NCBI RefSeq assembly: GCF_006716645.1
Contig: NZ_VFPL01000001.1
Location: 4,154,001 to 4,218,000 of the forward strand
Source of the DNA: Arcticibacter tournemirensis
GTDB taxonomy: Bacteria > Bacteroidota > Bacteroidia > Sphingobacteriales > Sphingobacteriaceae
DNA length: 64,000 nt
Reading direction: 5' to 3'
Positions within the stretch are counted from its first letter, which is position 1. The number at the start of each line of letters is the position of its first letter. Position numbers and translations under genes: made by a program. The notes beneath the pieces are model-generated. The model worked only from the letters and a program-made list of their open reading frames with translations. It had not been told where the DNA came from and ran no database searches. Positions 43,421 through 52,261 of this stretch are shown here, piece by piece.

Positions 43421-43593
43421 CTAACAAAGCTCTGATAAAACCCTGACCAGTGCCGCATCATGTCAGCATCTCGTCAGTATCTCCTCAGCATCATGTCAGA
43501 CTAAAGTCTGACGAGAGTCTGACATGATCCTAACAAGATGCTGACGAGATGCTGATAACATCAGGGTTTGGTCAGGTATTGGTCAGACATTCT
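43421..43593. repeat. 11-bp-periodic palindromic CTGA/TCAG array
   Basis: CTGA/CTAA occurs at 43421, 43432 and 43443; TCAG at 43463, 43474, 43485 and 43496; CTGA/CTAA at 43508, 43519, 43530, 43541 and 43552; TCAG at 43561, 43572 and 43583. Within each block the spacing is exactly 11 bp, and all blocks mirror each other about one axis near 43503.5. Typical units are TCAGCATCTCG, TCAGTATCTCC and TCAGCATCATG. The centre forms a perfect hairpin, GTCAGACT/AGTCTGAC. No gene is present and no known family is recognised. Confidence 0.85.
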
Positions 43594-43770
43594 ATAGGTT
43601 TTTTACAAACCTTCACCTCTCTTTTATCGGTACAAACATGCCGGTTGCTGAAAAGCACCGAATTCATTTACAAAGTAGCTTATCGAATAGAAACAAACCA
43701 AAACCAAGAAACTGTATTGCTGGATCTTACTTGTCGGCATAATAGCATTAATCAGTTTAAATAAGCAAAA

Positions 43771-43793
43771 AGGGCCGGAATGAATCCGGCCCT
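43771..43793 (-). terminator. Hairpin, likely terminator for minus-strand transcript
   Basis: AGGGCCGGA pairs with TCCGGCCCT around a 5-base loop. On the minus strand the stem is followed by TTTTTGCTT. The likely source is the lipoprotein gene at 43978-44217, about 180 bp upstream. Confidence 0.6.
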
Positions 43794-43811
43794 ACATCTA
43801 CCTATGAAAAA

Positions 43812-43834
43812 CATACCCTTTGGGAGGGTATAAA
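43812..43834. repeat. Second small hairpin near lipoprotein gene
   Basis: ATACCC and GGGTAT form a short stem around TTTGGGA, immediately beside the GC-rich hairpin at 43771-43793. Together they make a paired-hairpin patch. There is no U-run. Confidence 0.4.
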
Positions 43835-43977
43835 TGGAATATCAAATAGAGTGCCACAGAAAACACCGCGTTATCACCCTATTTAACAACAAGTTACACC
43901 AATACCCTACATCCTAATAGGAAAAAAATTTCTCACTTCAGGCAATTATTTGCTCATTATGAGAAAACAGCACAATA

Positions 43978-44217
43978 TTATTGTTTGCGGTTTGCCGAAT
44001 CTGGTCCAGCTTGTATCCGCGTGCCTCTCTGATCATTGTTTTCATCCAGATGGCTGGAATCAGCAAGGCCCGTGGTAGCAGTATCACTCGTATCAGGAAG
44101 CAAGCCGTCGATCGATTCTGACGTATCTCCTGAGCCTTTGTCCCTGTTATTAGACTGACCACAGGCTAAAACAATGGACGAGAGAGCTAAAACATATACA
44201 AATTTTCTTATAATCAT
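43978..44217 (-). CDS. Small acidic lipoprotein
   Basis: A 79-residue predicted lipoprotein with signal MIIRKFVYVLALSSIVLAC (lipobox VLAC, cysteine 19), then a Ser/Thr/Asp-rich unstructured tail (GDTSESIDGLLPDTSDTATTGL). It is probably attached to the outer or inner membrane and disordered. No homologue with known function is recognised. Confidence 0.7.
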   Translation of the reverse strand: MIIRKFVYVLALSSIVLACGQSNNRDKGSGDTSESIDGLLPDTSDTATTGLADSSHLDENNDQRGTRIQAGPDSANRKQ

Positions 44218-44337
44218 AGTTCATAGATTGATGACCTTACAACAAAATAAACACACTATGGATTTGCTCTTTGTTATTTTAAATTTATGTTTCTATAAAA
44301 AAATTTGTTGTATACCTTTACGCCATTAGGAATTTGA

Positions 44338-44913
44338 ATGGAATCCCGTTATCAAAACGGTTTAATTAAAGCCTGTCAGTGGCTAAGTGTTGCGAGTCAT
44401 CAATTATTTGAACTCAGCATTGAAATAGCTTTGTGCGATGACAAGCGAGGAAATATCTCTCCAATAAGGGTTGACGAAAATCAACTCGATTCCATTGGCT
44501 TAAAACAAAACCCTTATGCAACGGAACTAAACGAGCTCGCAGGCAAATTGCGCGACAAGCTCGATATAATCATGGTAATAAATGATCTTGATCCTTTCGA
44601 AATAGAATCATGGCATTTACTAGACATCTTTGATGATGACACCCTTGAAAAAAAGAGAAAGTGGGTATACCATGATCTTGTCCGATTTTGCTACAAGCAA
44701 ATCACCTTCTTCCCTGCCCAGCTGTTAGCTATTATTAGTCCCGATATTCAAATGCTTCAGGCCAGCGCGGGCAATAAACTCATGAGTAAGGAAGATGCCT
44801 TATATGAAAAAAGTTCATCAATCTTACTGGATGCGCTTGACGACTTTAACGCCGCAACGCAGGGATTTATCATCGCTCGTTACCTGGCAAAGAACGAAGG
44901 CCGGATAGTATAA
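44338..44913 (+). CDS. Hypothetical helical protein
   Basis: A 191-residue soluble protein, mostly helical (LIKACQWLSVASHQLFELSIEIALC, LNELAGKLRDKLDIIMVINDLD, FNAATQGFIIARYLAKNEG). No signal peptide, membrane helix or known motif is visible. It is a single gene with a terminator about 90 bp downstream. The function is unknown. Confidence 0.7.
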   Translation: MESRYQNGLIKACQWLSVASHQLFELSIEIALCDDKRGNISPIRVDENQLDSIGLKQNPYATELNELAGKLRDKLDIIMVINDLDPFEIESWHLLDIFDDDTLEKKRKWVYHDLVRFCYKQITFFPAQLLAIISPDIQMLQASAGNKLMSKEDALYEKSSSILLDALDDFNAATQGFIIARYLAKNEGRIV

Positions 44914-45003
44914 ACGCGGTTTTTCTGGAAACTCAAATATTTTTCAATTTTTATGAAACTATTTCTCTCATCAATCCGTTTAAATATACGATAAGGTTTA
45001 GGT

Positions 45004-45039
45004 GCCCTGACTATACTCATTATAGCCGGGGCTTTTTGT
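45004..45039 (+). terminator. Terminator after hypothetical gene 44338-44913
   Basis: GCCC...CTATA pairs with TATAG...GGGC, with a 3x3 internal loop and a 5-base terminal loop, followed by TTTTTGTTT. Confidence 0.65.
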
Positions 45040-45052
45040 TTAAGAACCATTT

Positions 45053-45754
45053 TCAAGTGGCAAAAAGAAAAGCCAGAAAAGCTGCGAATAAAGTACTTAA
45101 GAAGTTCACCACATTATTACCCAGGTAGTGTTTTCTTTCCAGGCTGGCTCCCAATATCGAATCAGCAAGGTTACCTGCAAGGCCACAGACAATAACAAGG
45201 GCCGCATTGTGTTGTCCATATGCTATATAAAACACAATTGCAATAAGTAAGGAACCTATAAGTCCAGCTAGCGTACCTTCAAAGCTAATTACACCGTTCT
45301 CCCCTCGCCTGTCTTTTGTGAAGGTGAGTATATTAAAAAAACGCTTCCCGTAGATTGTTCCCAGCTCCGAGGAAAAAGTGTCGCCAGTAGCCGAGGCAAA
45401 ACTTGCCGCTAGCATCAGATTAAACAGTCCTGCCTTTTCCGGGTATATCAAACATAAAGCGCCGCACCCAGCGGCTACACCTCCGTTTGCTAACACCTGC
45501 AACGTGTTTCTTTCCCCCTTGTTAGCCTCTGCGACCTTCCAATGTTCTTTTATCCCGCGCTTCCACGAAGTAACCATAGATGCGAGCACAAAAAAGGCAG
45601 CCAGCATTGCCAGGCCGGTATACCCCCCGCCGAGATAGATAAGTACGGCAAGTACACCTCCTGTAAATGCCGCACCCACCGTGAGTTTCCTTGTTTTGAT
45701 ACTTAAGAGTACACCTGTAATCAGAACCAGAAAAAAGAAAAAGAGATTATTCAT
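45053..45754 (-). CDS. DUF92/TMEM19-family membrane protein
   Basis: An integral membrane protein of about 230 residues from ATG 45754 (MNNLFFFFLVLITGVLLSI; an upstream ATG at 45778 adds eight residues). It has six or so helices and the family block ATGDTFSSELGTIYGKRFFNILTF plus GENGVISFEGTLAG. DUF92 proteins are distantly related to CDP-alcohol-type or VTE6/phytyl-phosphate kinases, so a polyprenyl- or alcohol-phosphate kinase activity is possible. It is a single gene. Confidence 0.85.
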   Translation of the reverse strand: MNNLFFFFLVLITGVLLSIKTRKLTVGAAFTGGVLAVLIYLGGGYTGLAMLAAFFVLASMVTSWKRGIKEHWKVAEANKGERNTLQVLANGGVAAGCGALCLIYPEKAGLFNLMLAASFASATGDTFSSELGTIYGKRFFNILTFTKDRRGENGVISFEGTLAGLIGSLLIAIVFYIAYGQHNAALVIVCGLAGNLADSILGASLERKHYLGNNVVNFLSTLFAAFLAFLFAT

Positions 45755-45834
45755 GATTTCTTTGCAAAGAAAGAACAATCACGATACAAACAAAACAAGC
45801 AGCAATATTCAATAACATGGCGGTCTGTTGCTCA

Positions 45835-46068
45835 TTACAGTGAGTTATAGCGGGAATGAGGCTTTAGAGCCTGTGCCACTGCAGCAACAAGTTCCGGATT
45901 GACATCTTCCTCATCCACCACCTGCCATTCACCATTCTTTTCTACCATAACGAAGGAATCTTTATCAGGAAATACAATACGTAACCCCTGTTCGCCATTA
46001 TAATCTTCAGGTTCTGCCTCCAATTCGATATCAGCGTGCGTTAACGCTTCTTTTACTGTGATTTTCAT
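45835..46068 (-). CDS. Small acidic hypothetical protein
   Basis: A 77-residue soluble protein with a short beta-rich start (MKITVKEALTHADIELEAEPEDY), a KNGEWQVVDEEDVNPELV segment and a C-terminal helix ending in KPHSRYNSL. It reads like real coding sequence. No family is recognised. It lies upstream of DUF92 on the same strand with a 60-80 bp gap. Confidence 0.65.
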   Translation of the reverse strand: MKITVKEALTHADIELEAEPEDYNGEQGLRIVFPDKDSFVMVEKNGEWQVVDEEDVNPELVAAVAQALKPHSRYNSL

Positions 46069-46362
46069 AGGTTTTCTATTTAAATAAATTCTGAGAAGAT
46101 CAGGCTATTTCAGGCTCGATCCATAAATAAAACCCATTTCTTTTAAAAAGGTTTATTTAACGCGTTGTCTCGCTATTCAGAGTATACAGGCAAAAGACTG
46201 CGGGATCTTTCATTTAACTTTTTCACAACAATAAAGCTCCCCGTTTGTATTAATGTACAGGTACAGTGATTCTGATTAAACCTTCCCCGCCATGTTCTCA
46301 TTTAATTACCGGGGCCGTAAATTTTGAGTATCGATTAAAAATTTATATAAAAAAGCAGGAAG

Positions 46363-46815
46363 ATGGACAAGGAAACGCTGACTTTGAAGATTCAGCAACT
46401 GCTGACGCATTCTGTTATGGAAAGGGAATTCTACGACAGGGCCACCGATATAATTAGCAGCTCCGAGCTTAAATCTGCTTTCGCGAAGTATTTGTGGATG
46501 AGGGGAGAGCATATTGTAGGTATAAAAACCTTTCTCATGAGAGCTGAACAGAACCATGAAATACCAGTATCGCAACCCTTTGAAAACGAAAGATTATGGC
46601 GCTTCTTTATAGAATCTGTAAAGCGCAGAGACAATTCTGCAATTTTAAATACCGGGATGCGATATGCACGCTTAACGCGATATAAATACAACACGGCCCT
46701 CCCTTTTGCCAATATGACCGACAGGCTGAATACTATGCTTCAAAACCATCTTTTTGAAATACAGAATATCCTGCAGGAATTTTCATCAATTCAATTGTAC
46801 AAAACCAGATCCTGA
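46363..46815 (+). CDS. Small helical-bundle protein (ferritin-like fold suspected)
   Basis: A 150-residue soluble protein with four predicted helices. It carries E and H residues spaced as in PA2169/DUF2383-like bundles (VMEREFYDRATDII, LWMRGEHIVGIKTFLMRAEQNHE, LNTMLQNHLFEIQNILQEF). The helix pattern is clear, but whether it binds metal is uncertain because the usual EXXH pairs are only partly present. It is a single gene. Confidence 0.6.
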   Translation: MDKETLTLKIQQLLTHSVMEREFYDRATDIISSSELKSAFAKYLWMRGEHIVGIKTFLMRAEQNHEIPVSQPFENERLWRFFIESVKRRDNSAILNTGMRYARLTRYKYNTALPFANMTDRLNTMLQNHLFEIQNILQEFSSIQLYKTRS

Positions 46816-46966
46816 AGTACTGCCGCGTCTCTAATCTTTACTTCTTTCATAATTTTTACAACAAAAGACATTTAATTACATCACATGTACCTTAATTTTA
46901 CCGGCAGTTATTATACTTGCACGTAAATAGAACAGGAAACAAATCTTAAAATCAACACATATCAAA

Positions 46967-48703
46967 ATGCAGGAATTAGAGCCCTCAGTTCTTAAAAAAA
47001 TCAATGAATGGCTTCAGGGAAGCTACGATGCAGAAACAAAACAACATGTTCAGAAATTGCTGGATGAGAAATCTTTCACTGAGTTAACGGATTCGTTCTA
47101 CAGAGATCTTGAGTTTGGAACCGGAGGTCTGCGCGGCATTATGGGACCTGGTTCAAACCGTATTAACAAGTATACTATAGGTGCAGCCACCCAGGGACTA
47201 AGCAATTACCTGAAAAAAGCCTACCCACGCGAACAGATTAAGGTGGCTGTAGCGCATGACAGCCGTAATAATTCCGACTATTTTGCAAGAATCACAGCCG
47301 AAGTATTTTCTGCCAATGGCATTTATGTTTACTTCTTTAAAGAATTAAGACCAACACCCGAATTGTCATTTGCAATAAGAGAGCTAGGCTGTAAAAGCGG
47401 CGTAATGCTGACCGCCTCTCATAATCCAAAGGAATATAACGGATATAAAGCCTATGGTGCTGACGGAGGCCAATTTGTATCTCCTGAAGACACGAAAGTG
47501 ATGGAAGAGGTTGCAGCGGTCAGCAGTGTAGATAAGATAAAATTCAATCCAGAAGAACAGAACATTGAATTGCTAGGTGAGGAGATTGACGAACTTTACC
47601 TCGATAAGATCACCAACCTTTCTGTTTCTCCTGAAGCTATTAAACGCCAGAAAGATCTAAAGATAGTGTACTCCCCTATTCACGGAACAGGGATTACACT
47701 CGTCCCACAGGCGCTTAAGAGATTCGGATTTACAAATATCACCCTCGTTGAAGAGCAGGTTAAGCCTGACGGCAATTTCCCTACAGTGGTATATCCCAAC
47801 CCGGAAGAAAAGGAAGCCCTTACTCTTGCACTTCAGAAAGGCCGGGAAATTGATGCAGATCTTATTCTTGCAACCGACCCTGATGCCGACCGTGTTGGTA
47901 TTGCCGTAAAGAATAATGAAGGAGAGTTTATCCTTTTCAACGGAAACCAAACAGGTAGCTTGTTAATCAATTATCTGCTCACCGCCTGGGAAGAAAAAGG
48001 AAAACTATCAGGCAACGAGTATATTGTAAAAACCATTGTCACTTCTTATATTATCGACGAGATTGCAAAAGCCAGGAATGTAGAATGCTACAATACCCTC
48101 ACTGGCTTTAAATATATCGGCGAATTAATGACGAAGTTCGAAGGCAAAAAGACCTTTATCGGAGGAGGAGAAGAAAGTTATGGATATCTCATAGGCGAGC
48201 TCGTTAGAGATAAAGATGCCGTTGTATCGGCAGCATTTATCGCTGAAATGACTGCATTTTACAAAGACAAAGGCAGCAGCTTATTTGATGCATTACTTGA
48301 AATGTACCAACAATACGGCTTTTATAAAGAAAAGCTTGTTTCAGTTACTAAGAAAGGAAAGAGCGGAGCTGAAGAAATCAAAGCCATGATGGAACGCTTC
48401 AGAAACAATCCCCCTGCTACTCTTGGAGGATCCAAAGTGACTGCACTGAAAGACTACGAATTAAGGGTTGAAACGAATATCGCTTCGGGCGCTAAAAAAG
48501 AGCTCGAACTTCCAAAGTCGGATGTACTGCAGTTTATCACTGAAGATGGATCTATTATTTCTGCACGTCCTTCGGGAACAGAACCTAAAATAAAGTTCTA
48601 CTGCAGTGTCAAAACAACTCTTTCTGATAAATCGGCATATCAGGCAACCAGCGCGCAACTTGATGAAAAGGTTAATTCAATAATGAACGATCTTGGAGTA
48701 TAA
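46967..48703 (+). CDS. Phosphoglucomutase/phosphomannomutase
   Basis: A cytosolic alpha-D-phosphohexomutase interconverting hexose 1- and 6-phosphates. The catalytic phosphoserine lies in TASHNPKEYNGYK, the metal-binding loop is DPDADRVGIAV, the sugar-binding loop GGGEESYGYL and the phosphate-binding loop RPSGTEPKIKFYCS. The length of 578 residues is that of the longer PGM2-like group, including bisphosphate synthase types. The -7-like element TATACTTG at about 46912 and the strong terminator after the gene mark it as a single transcription unit. Confidence 0.95.
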   Translation: MQELEPSVLKKINEWLQGSYDAETKQHVQKLLDEKSFTELTDSFYRDLEFGTGGLRGIMGPGSNRINKYTIGAATQGLSNYLKKAYPREQIKVAVAHDSRNNSDYFARITAEVFSANGIYVYFFKELRPTPELSFAIRELGCKSGVMLTASHNPKEYNGYKAYGADGGQFVSPEDTKVMEEVAAVSSVDKIKFNPEEQNIELLGEEIDELYLDKITNLSVSPEAIKRQKDLKIVYSPIHGTGITLVPQALKRFGFTNITLVEEQVKPDGNFPTVVYPNPEEKEALTLALQKGREIDADLILATDPDADRVGIAVKNNEGEFILFNGNQTGSLLINYLLTAWEEKGKLSGNEYIVKTIVTSYIIDEIAKARNVECYNTLTGFKYIGELMTKFEGKKTFIGGGEESYGYLIGELVRDKDAVVSAAFIAEMTAFYKDKGSSLFDALLEMYQQYGFYKEKLVSVTKKGKSGAEEIKAMMERFRNNPPATLGGSKVTALKDYELRVETNIASGAKKELELPKSDVLQFITEDGSIISARPSGTEPKIKFYCSVKTTLSDKSAYQATSAQLDEKVNSIMNDLGV

Positions 48704-48724
48704 CACGCCTGGTTAGTAAATATC

Positions 48725-48760
48725 AAAAACGTCCGCATTACAGCGGGCGTTTTTCTTTTT
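48725..48760 (+). terminator. Terminator of phosphoglucomutase gene
   Basis: ACGTCCGC (48729-48736) pairs with GCGGGCGT (48743-48750, one G-T pair) around a 6-base loop, followed by TTTTCTTTTT. A textbook intrinsic terminator. Confidence 0.9.
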
Positions 48761-48982
48761 AATAGCTCTTCCTTTATAACACCCCTCTTCTGCTTTGTGA
48801 GCACTCATGCCCACCACCTACAAAAGCGACCTAACATCAAACAATTACTTCATTGCTGATTGTTAATATGTTAACAAATAATTAATCAAACAATAACATC
48901 TTTTAGTATATCTTTATAAGACCTCGGAAAAGTTTGTCGGCAGGACATAACCAGGTCATTTAACCGCTAACAACATACCCAT

Positions 48983-49456
48983 ATGACCTGGAAAAAATTC
49001 AGTGGAGAAATTATTCATTCGGACATTCACGATGAAGTAAAAAAAGCTATTGAGCGCGAAAGCAGCCTCGGCAACAAATTAAAAGTTTGTATTGGCACTG
49101 ATTCGCAGGTGAAAGGGGCGGTAACGGACTATGCTACAGTAATTGTGTTTTTAAGGGAAAAGAAGGGAGCCTTTATGTTCATTCACCAGGAACGCAGCAC
49201 CCGCAAAATGAGCATTAAAGAACGTATGCTTACCGAAGTTCAAAAATCAATTGAAATAGCGTACGCACTATGCGATCTGCTCGACCTGTATCAGGTAGAT
49301 CTTGAAGTCCATGCCGATATTAATACTAATCCGATGTTCAAGTCAAATCAGGCCTTACATGAAGCAATGGGTTATATTTTGAGCATGGGTTTTGTATTCA
49401 AAGCAAAGCCCGAAGCATTTGCAAGCTCAGCCTGCGCCAACAAGATGGTTCATTAA
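48983..49456 (+). CDS. RNase H-like YkuK/DUF458 family protein
   Basis: A 157-residue protein of the YkuK (DUF458) family with a predicted ribonuclease H-like fold. It begins MTWKKFSGEIIHSDIHDEVKKAIERE. The acidic residues in VCIGTDSQVKG, TEVQKSIEIA and LEVHADINTNP follow the D..E..D order of the fold. Nuclease activity for this family has not, to my knowledge, been shown. In Bacillus the family is linked to sporulation loci, but in Bacteroidota it is a stand-alone gene. Confidence 0.85.
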   Translation: MTWKKFSGEIIHSDIHDEVKKAIERESSLGNKLKVCIGTDSQVKGAVTDYATVIVFLREKKGAFMFIHQERSTRKMSIKERMLTEVQKSIEIAYALCDLLDLYQVDLEVHADINTNPMFKSNQALHEAMGYILSMGFVFKAKPEAFASSACANKMVH

Positions 49457-49619
49457 CCACTCTCCGAAACCGTTAAGTAACGCGGTGCACCATAAGCGCA
49501 CCTGAAATAGTACACCCTATAGAAATCACCGGAAAGGGCTCGCAACGATTTCCCCACAGCTCTGCTTTAAAGTGGTTTTATACTGATTTCATTTGTATAA
49601 TTGTATTTTAATCGTTCAC

Positions 49620-50201
49620 ATGGACATCTCCTTATTGCTTAATAATATCGCCAGATACATTGATCTTAACAAAGAAGAGGAAGAACATTTCGCTTCGCTT
49701 CTTCACCACAAAAAGCTAAAAAGAAAACAATTTATACTTGAAGAAGGCGAGATAAATACAAAAAGTACATTTGTCACATCCGGCTGTCTCAGAAGCTATA
49801 TTGTCGACAAGAACGGCATTGAACATGTGTTGCAATTTGCTCCGCGCGAATGGTGGATCGTTGATATGCGAAGCTTTATTACCGGCTCGCCTGCAAGGTT
49901 AAATATAGACGCACTCGAAGAAAGTGAAATTATCTATATCAACAAAACCGATTTCGATAATCTGTACATTACGGTGCCAAAATTTGAAAGATTTAGCAGG
50001 ATTCTCGGGCAAAACTCGCTTGCGGCTTATCAGTACCGGCAGATCGACAATATTGCGCTTCCAGCGATGGAGCGGTATAAACATTTTTGCCAGCTGTATC
50101 CATCCCTGATCAAAAGTCTCCCTCAAAAACAAGTGGCGTCCTACATCGGTGTCACACCCGAGTTCTTAAGTAAAATGCTCAATACCACACTTATTAAATA
50201 G
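49620..50201 (+). CDS. Crp/Fnr family transcriptional regulator
   Basis: A cNMP-binding-like domain (residues 5-120, with KRKQFILEEGEINTKSTFVTSGCLRSYIVDKNG) is followed by helices and a C-terminal winged helix with QKQVASYIGVTPEFLSKMLNTTL. The length of 193 residues is that of the common Bacteroidota short Crp family. The start is chosen at 49620 (MDISLLLNNI), nine codons after an upstream ATG at 49593 in a poorly conserved stretch. The target is not evident. The HTH ends close to the C-terminus, as in this subgroup. Confidence 0.88.
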   Translation: MDISLLLNNIARYIDLNKEEEEHFASLLHHKKLKRKQFILEEGEINTKSTFVTSGCLRSYIVDKNGIEHVLQFAPREWWIVDMRSFITGSPARLNIDALEESEIIYINKTDFDNLYITVPKFERFSRILGQNSLAAYQYRQIDNIALPAMERYKHFCQLYPSLIKSLPQKQVASYIGVTPEFLSKMLNTTLIK

Positions 50202-50260
50202 ATTTAGCCCCCTGTAAACGGCAAAAGGATTTCAATTTTATTAAAAGCGTAAGCTTTTCG

Positions 50261-50268
50261 TACTTTTG
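50261..50268 (+). promoter_or_regulatory. Promoter -7 element directly upstream of DtxR-family gene
   Basis: TACTTTTG matches TAnnTTTG and ends only 4 bp before the ATG at 50273, so the transcript would be almost leaderless. Confidence 0.5.
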
Positions 50269-50272
50269 CAAC

Positions 50273-50932
50273 ATGCTTTCTTATACAGAAGAAAATTATC
50301 TAAAGGCTCTGTTGCATCTCACGCTGGAGGTACAGCATAAGAATGAGGCCGGAACAAATCAGCTTGCTTTTTATCTGGGTGTAAAACCAGCAACAGCAAC
50401 AGATATGCTCAGGAAACTAAAAGAAAAAAAACTCATTTCTTATGAGAAATACGGCAAGATCTCTTTATCCGAAGAAGGCAGGAAAAAGGCAGTAGAAGTA
50501 GTACGAAAGCACAGATTGTGGGAAACATTCCTCTACGAAAAACTGGAATTCAGTTGGGATGAGGTGCATGAGGTGGCCGAACAGCTTGAGCATATCCAGT
50601 CGCCTAAGCTGGTTGAAAAGCTGGATAAGTTCCTGGGTCATCCTGAGTACGACCCGCATGGTGACGCGATTCCAGATGCAAAGGGCTATTTAAAGCCCTC
50701 TTTCAAAAAAACTCTGGCAGAAGCCGATGCCGGAACAAACTGCAGGATGGTCGCGGTCAAAGATAATTCGGCTTCATTTCTGCAATATGTGAGTCAGCTA
50801 AACCTCGCTATAGACGCCAAAATACAGGTTGTATCACTTCAACCCTATGATGGCTCTATGGAGATAATAATTAATAATGAAACGAGAACAACCGTTTCGC
50901 AAAAATTTGCAGAAAACATTTTAATTGTTTAG
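50273..50932 (+). CDS. DtxR/MntR-family metal-dependent regulator
   Basis: An N-terminal winged HTH (TEENYLKALLHL, LAFYLGVKPATATDMLRKLKEKKLISYEKYGKISLSEEG), a dimerisation/metal domain with RKHRLWETFLYEKL, the HEVAEQLEHI helix and GHPEYDPHGDAIP, and a C-terminal SH3/FeoA-like extension. The H and E residues of the metal site are present. The length of 219 residues fits. It regulates manganese or iron uptake; no transporter lies next to it. Promoter placement suggests an almost leaderless mRNA. Confidence 0.92.
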   Translation: MLSYTEENYLKALLHLTLEVQHKNEAGTNQLAFYLGVKPATATDMLRKLKEKKLISYEKYGKISLSEEGRKKAVEVVRKHRLWETFLYEKLEFSWDEVHEVAEQLEHIQSPKLVEKLDKFLGHPEYDPHGDAIPDAKGYLKPSFKKTLAEADAGTNCRMVAVKDNSASFLQYVSQLNLAIDAKIQVVSLQPYDGSMEIIINNETRTTVSQKFAENILIV

Positions 50933-51006
50933 TAAGTTGCAGCGTGTAGCATGTTGCAGGAGGGAGAAACGTCGTCTGCAAACGACTATAATATCAACAC
51001 ATCATT

Positions 51007-51450
51007 ATGAACATCAATATCAAAAATAAAAAGGCCTATTTTGAATACCATATCCTGGATAAGTATACCGCTGGCATTCAGCTCCTGGGTACGGAAATCA
51101 AGTCCATCCGTGAAGGAAAGGCGAACCTGAATGATGCGTTCTGCTCCTTCTTTAACGACCATCTGTATGTGCGGAATATGCATATTGCGGAATATTCACA
51201 CGGATCCTTTTATAATCATGAGGCCAAACGCGATCGCGCCCTCCTTTTAACAAAGAAAGAGCTTAAGAAGCTCCGTGAGAAAGGTGAGGAAAAAGGATAT
51301 ACGATTGTCCCTCTGCATCTTTTTATCAGCGAACGAGGCTTCGCTAAGCTAGAAATAGGCCTGGCGCAGGGAAAGAAGACTTTCGATAAACGCGACAGTA
51401 TTAAAGAACGTGAGAGTAAGATTGAACTCGACAGAGCAATGAAACGGTAA
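51007..51450 (+). CDS. smpB: SsrA-binding protein SmpB
   Basis: A small RNA-binding protein that delivers tmRNA to stalled ribosomes. Family blocks include [66 protein letters not shown] and the basic tail with [20 protein letters not shown]. The length of 147 residues is standard. The tmRNA gene (ssrA) was not seen in the window. Confidence 0.97.
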   Translation: MNINIKNKKAYFEYHILDKYTAGIQLLGTEIKSIREGKANLNDAFCSFFNDHLYVRNMHIAEYSHGSFYNHEAKRDRALLLTKKELKKLREKGEEKGYTIVPLHLFISERGFAKLEIGLAQGKKTFDKRDSIKERESKIELDRAMKR

Positions 51451-51470
51451 GGCCCGATAGGCCTGTCACG

Positions 51471-52130
51471 CTACCACGCCTGATCACCTACCAGTGGAAC
51501 AAACCTGAATGTATCTAATTCTATGCGCTCGTAATCCGTATCGCTTACCCTCATCACAGTAACCATCTTTTGCGATTTTTCGTCACCCACCGGTATCACC
51601 ATTGTCCCTCCTACTTTTAACTGCTTCAGCATAATTTCCGGCACAAAAGGAGCCCCGGCAGTAACCAGAATTTTATCATAAGGGGCACATTCAGCTATTC
51701 CCCTGGATCCGTCTCCAAGAAAGAAGTTAGGACGATAACCCATCTTCGTCAAAAACAGCTTTGCCCGTTGATATAACTTTTCCTGACGCTCTATGGTATA
51801 AACAACCGCTCCAAGTTCCAGAAGAATACAGGTTTGATAACCTGATCCGGTACCTATCTCCAGCACTTTATCGCCCTCTCTGATATTAAGCAGCTGCGTT
51901 TGATAAGCTACCGTATATGGCTGAGAAATCGTTTGCCCCTCCCCGATAGGGAACGCTATATCTCTATATGCCTGGTTCCAGAAAGTTTCGTCAAAGAAAA
52001 AATGGCGTTGCACCTTTCCTATGGCATCCAGCACCCTTTTATCTTCGATCTTCCGTTCGTCCCTTAGCTGTGTTACCAGTTTTTTCCTGGCACCTCTTTC
52101 CCGGTAATTATCTACAAACTTAAACGCCAT
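51471..52130 (-). CDS. pcm: Protein-L-isoaspartate O-methyltransferase
   Basis: A SAM-dependent repair enzyme that methylates isoaspartyl residues. Motifs: IGEGQTISQPYTVA, EIGTGSGYQTCILLELGA (SAM-binding motif I), VYTIERQEKLYQRAK, GDGSRGIAECAPYDKILVTAGAPFVP and LKVGGTMVIPVG. The frame is open to 52244 upstream, but the added 38 residues are not family-like; ATG 52130 (MAFKFVDNYRERGARKKLV) matches the usual start. The length of 219 residues is normal. Confidence 0.95.
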   Translation of the reverse strand: MAFKFVDNYRERGARKKLVTQLRDERKIEDKRVLDAIGKVQRHFFFDETFWNQAYRDIAFPIGEGQTISQPYTVAYQTQLLNIREGDKVLEIGTGSGYQTCILLELGAVVYTIERQEKLYQRAKLFLTKMGYRPNFFLGDGSRGIAECAPYDKILVTAGAPFVPEIMLKQLKVGGTMVIPVGDEKSQKMVTVMRVSDTDYERIELDTFRFVPLVGDQAW

Positions 52131-52261
52131 TCTTCGGCAAAAATAACCTTCCTTAACGTTATATAATAATCGAAAACAAATCATAACTTTATCCATTTCA
52201 GTATCAGTTTTATAAATTATATCTGAAACAAAAAACCAATTCAAAACTTTAAATCGGGAGT

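Noticed and set aside
43549-43764. Open frame overlapping the 11-bp array
   Set aside because: Its first part is repeat sequence and the rest has no protein-like pattern.
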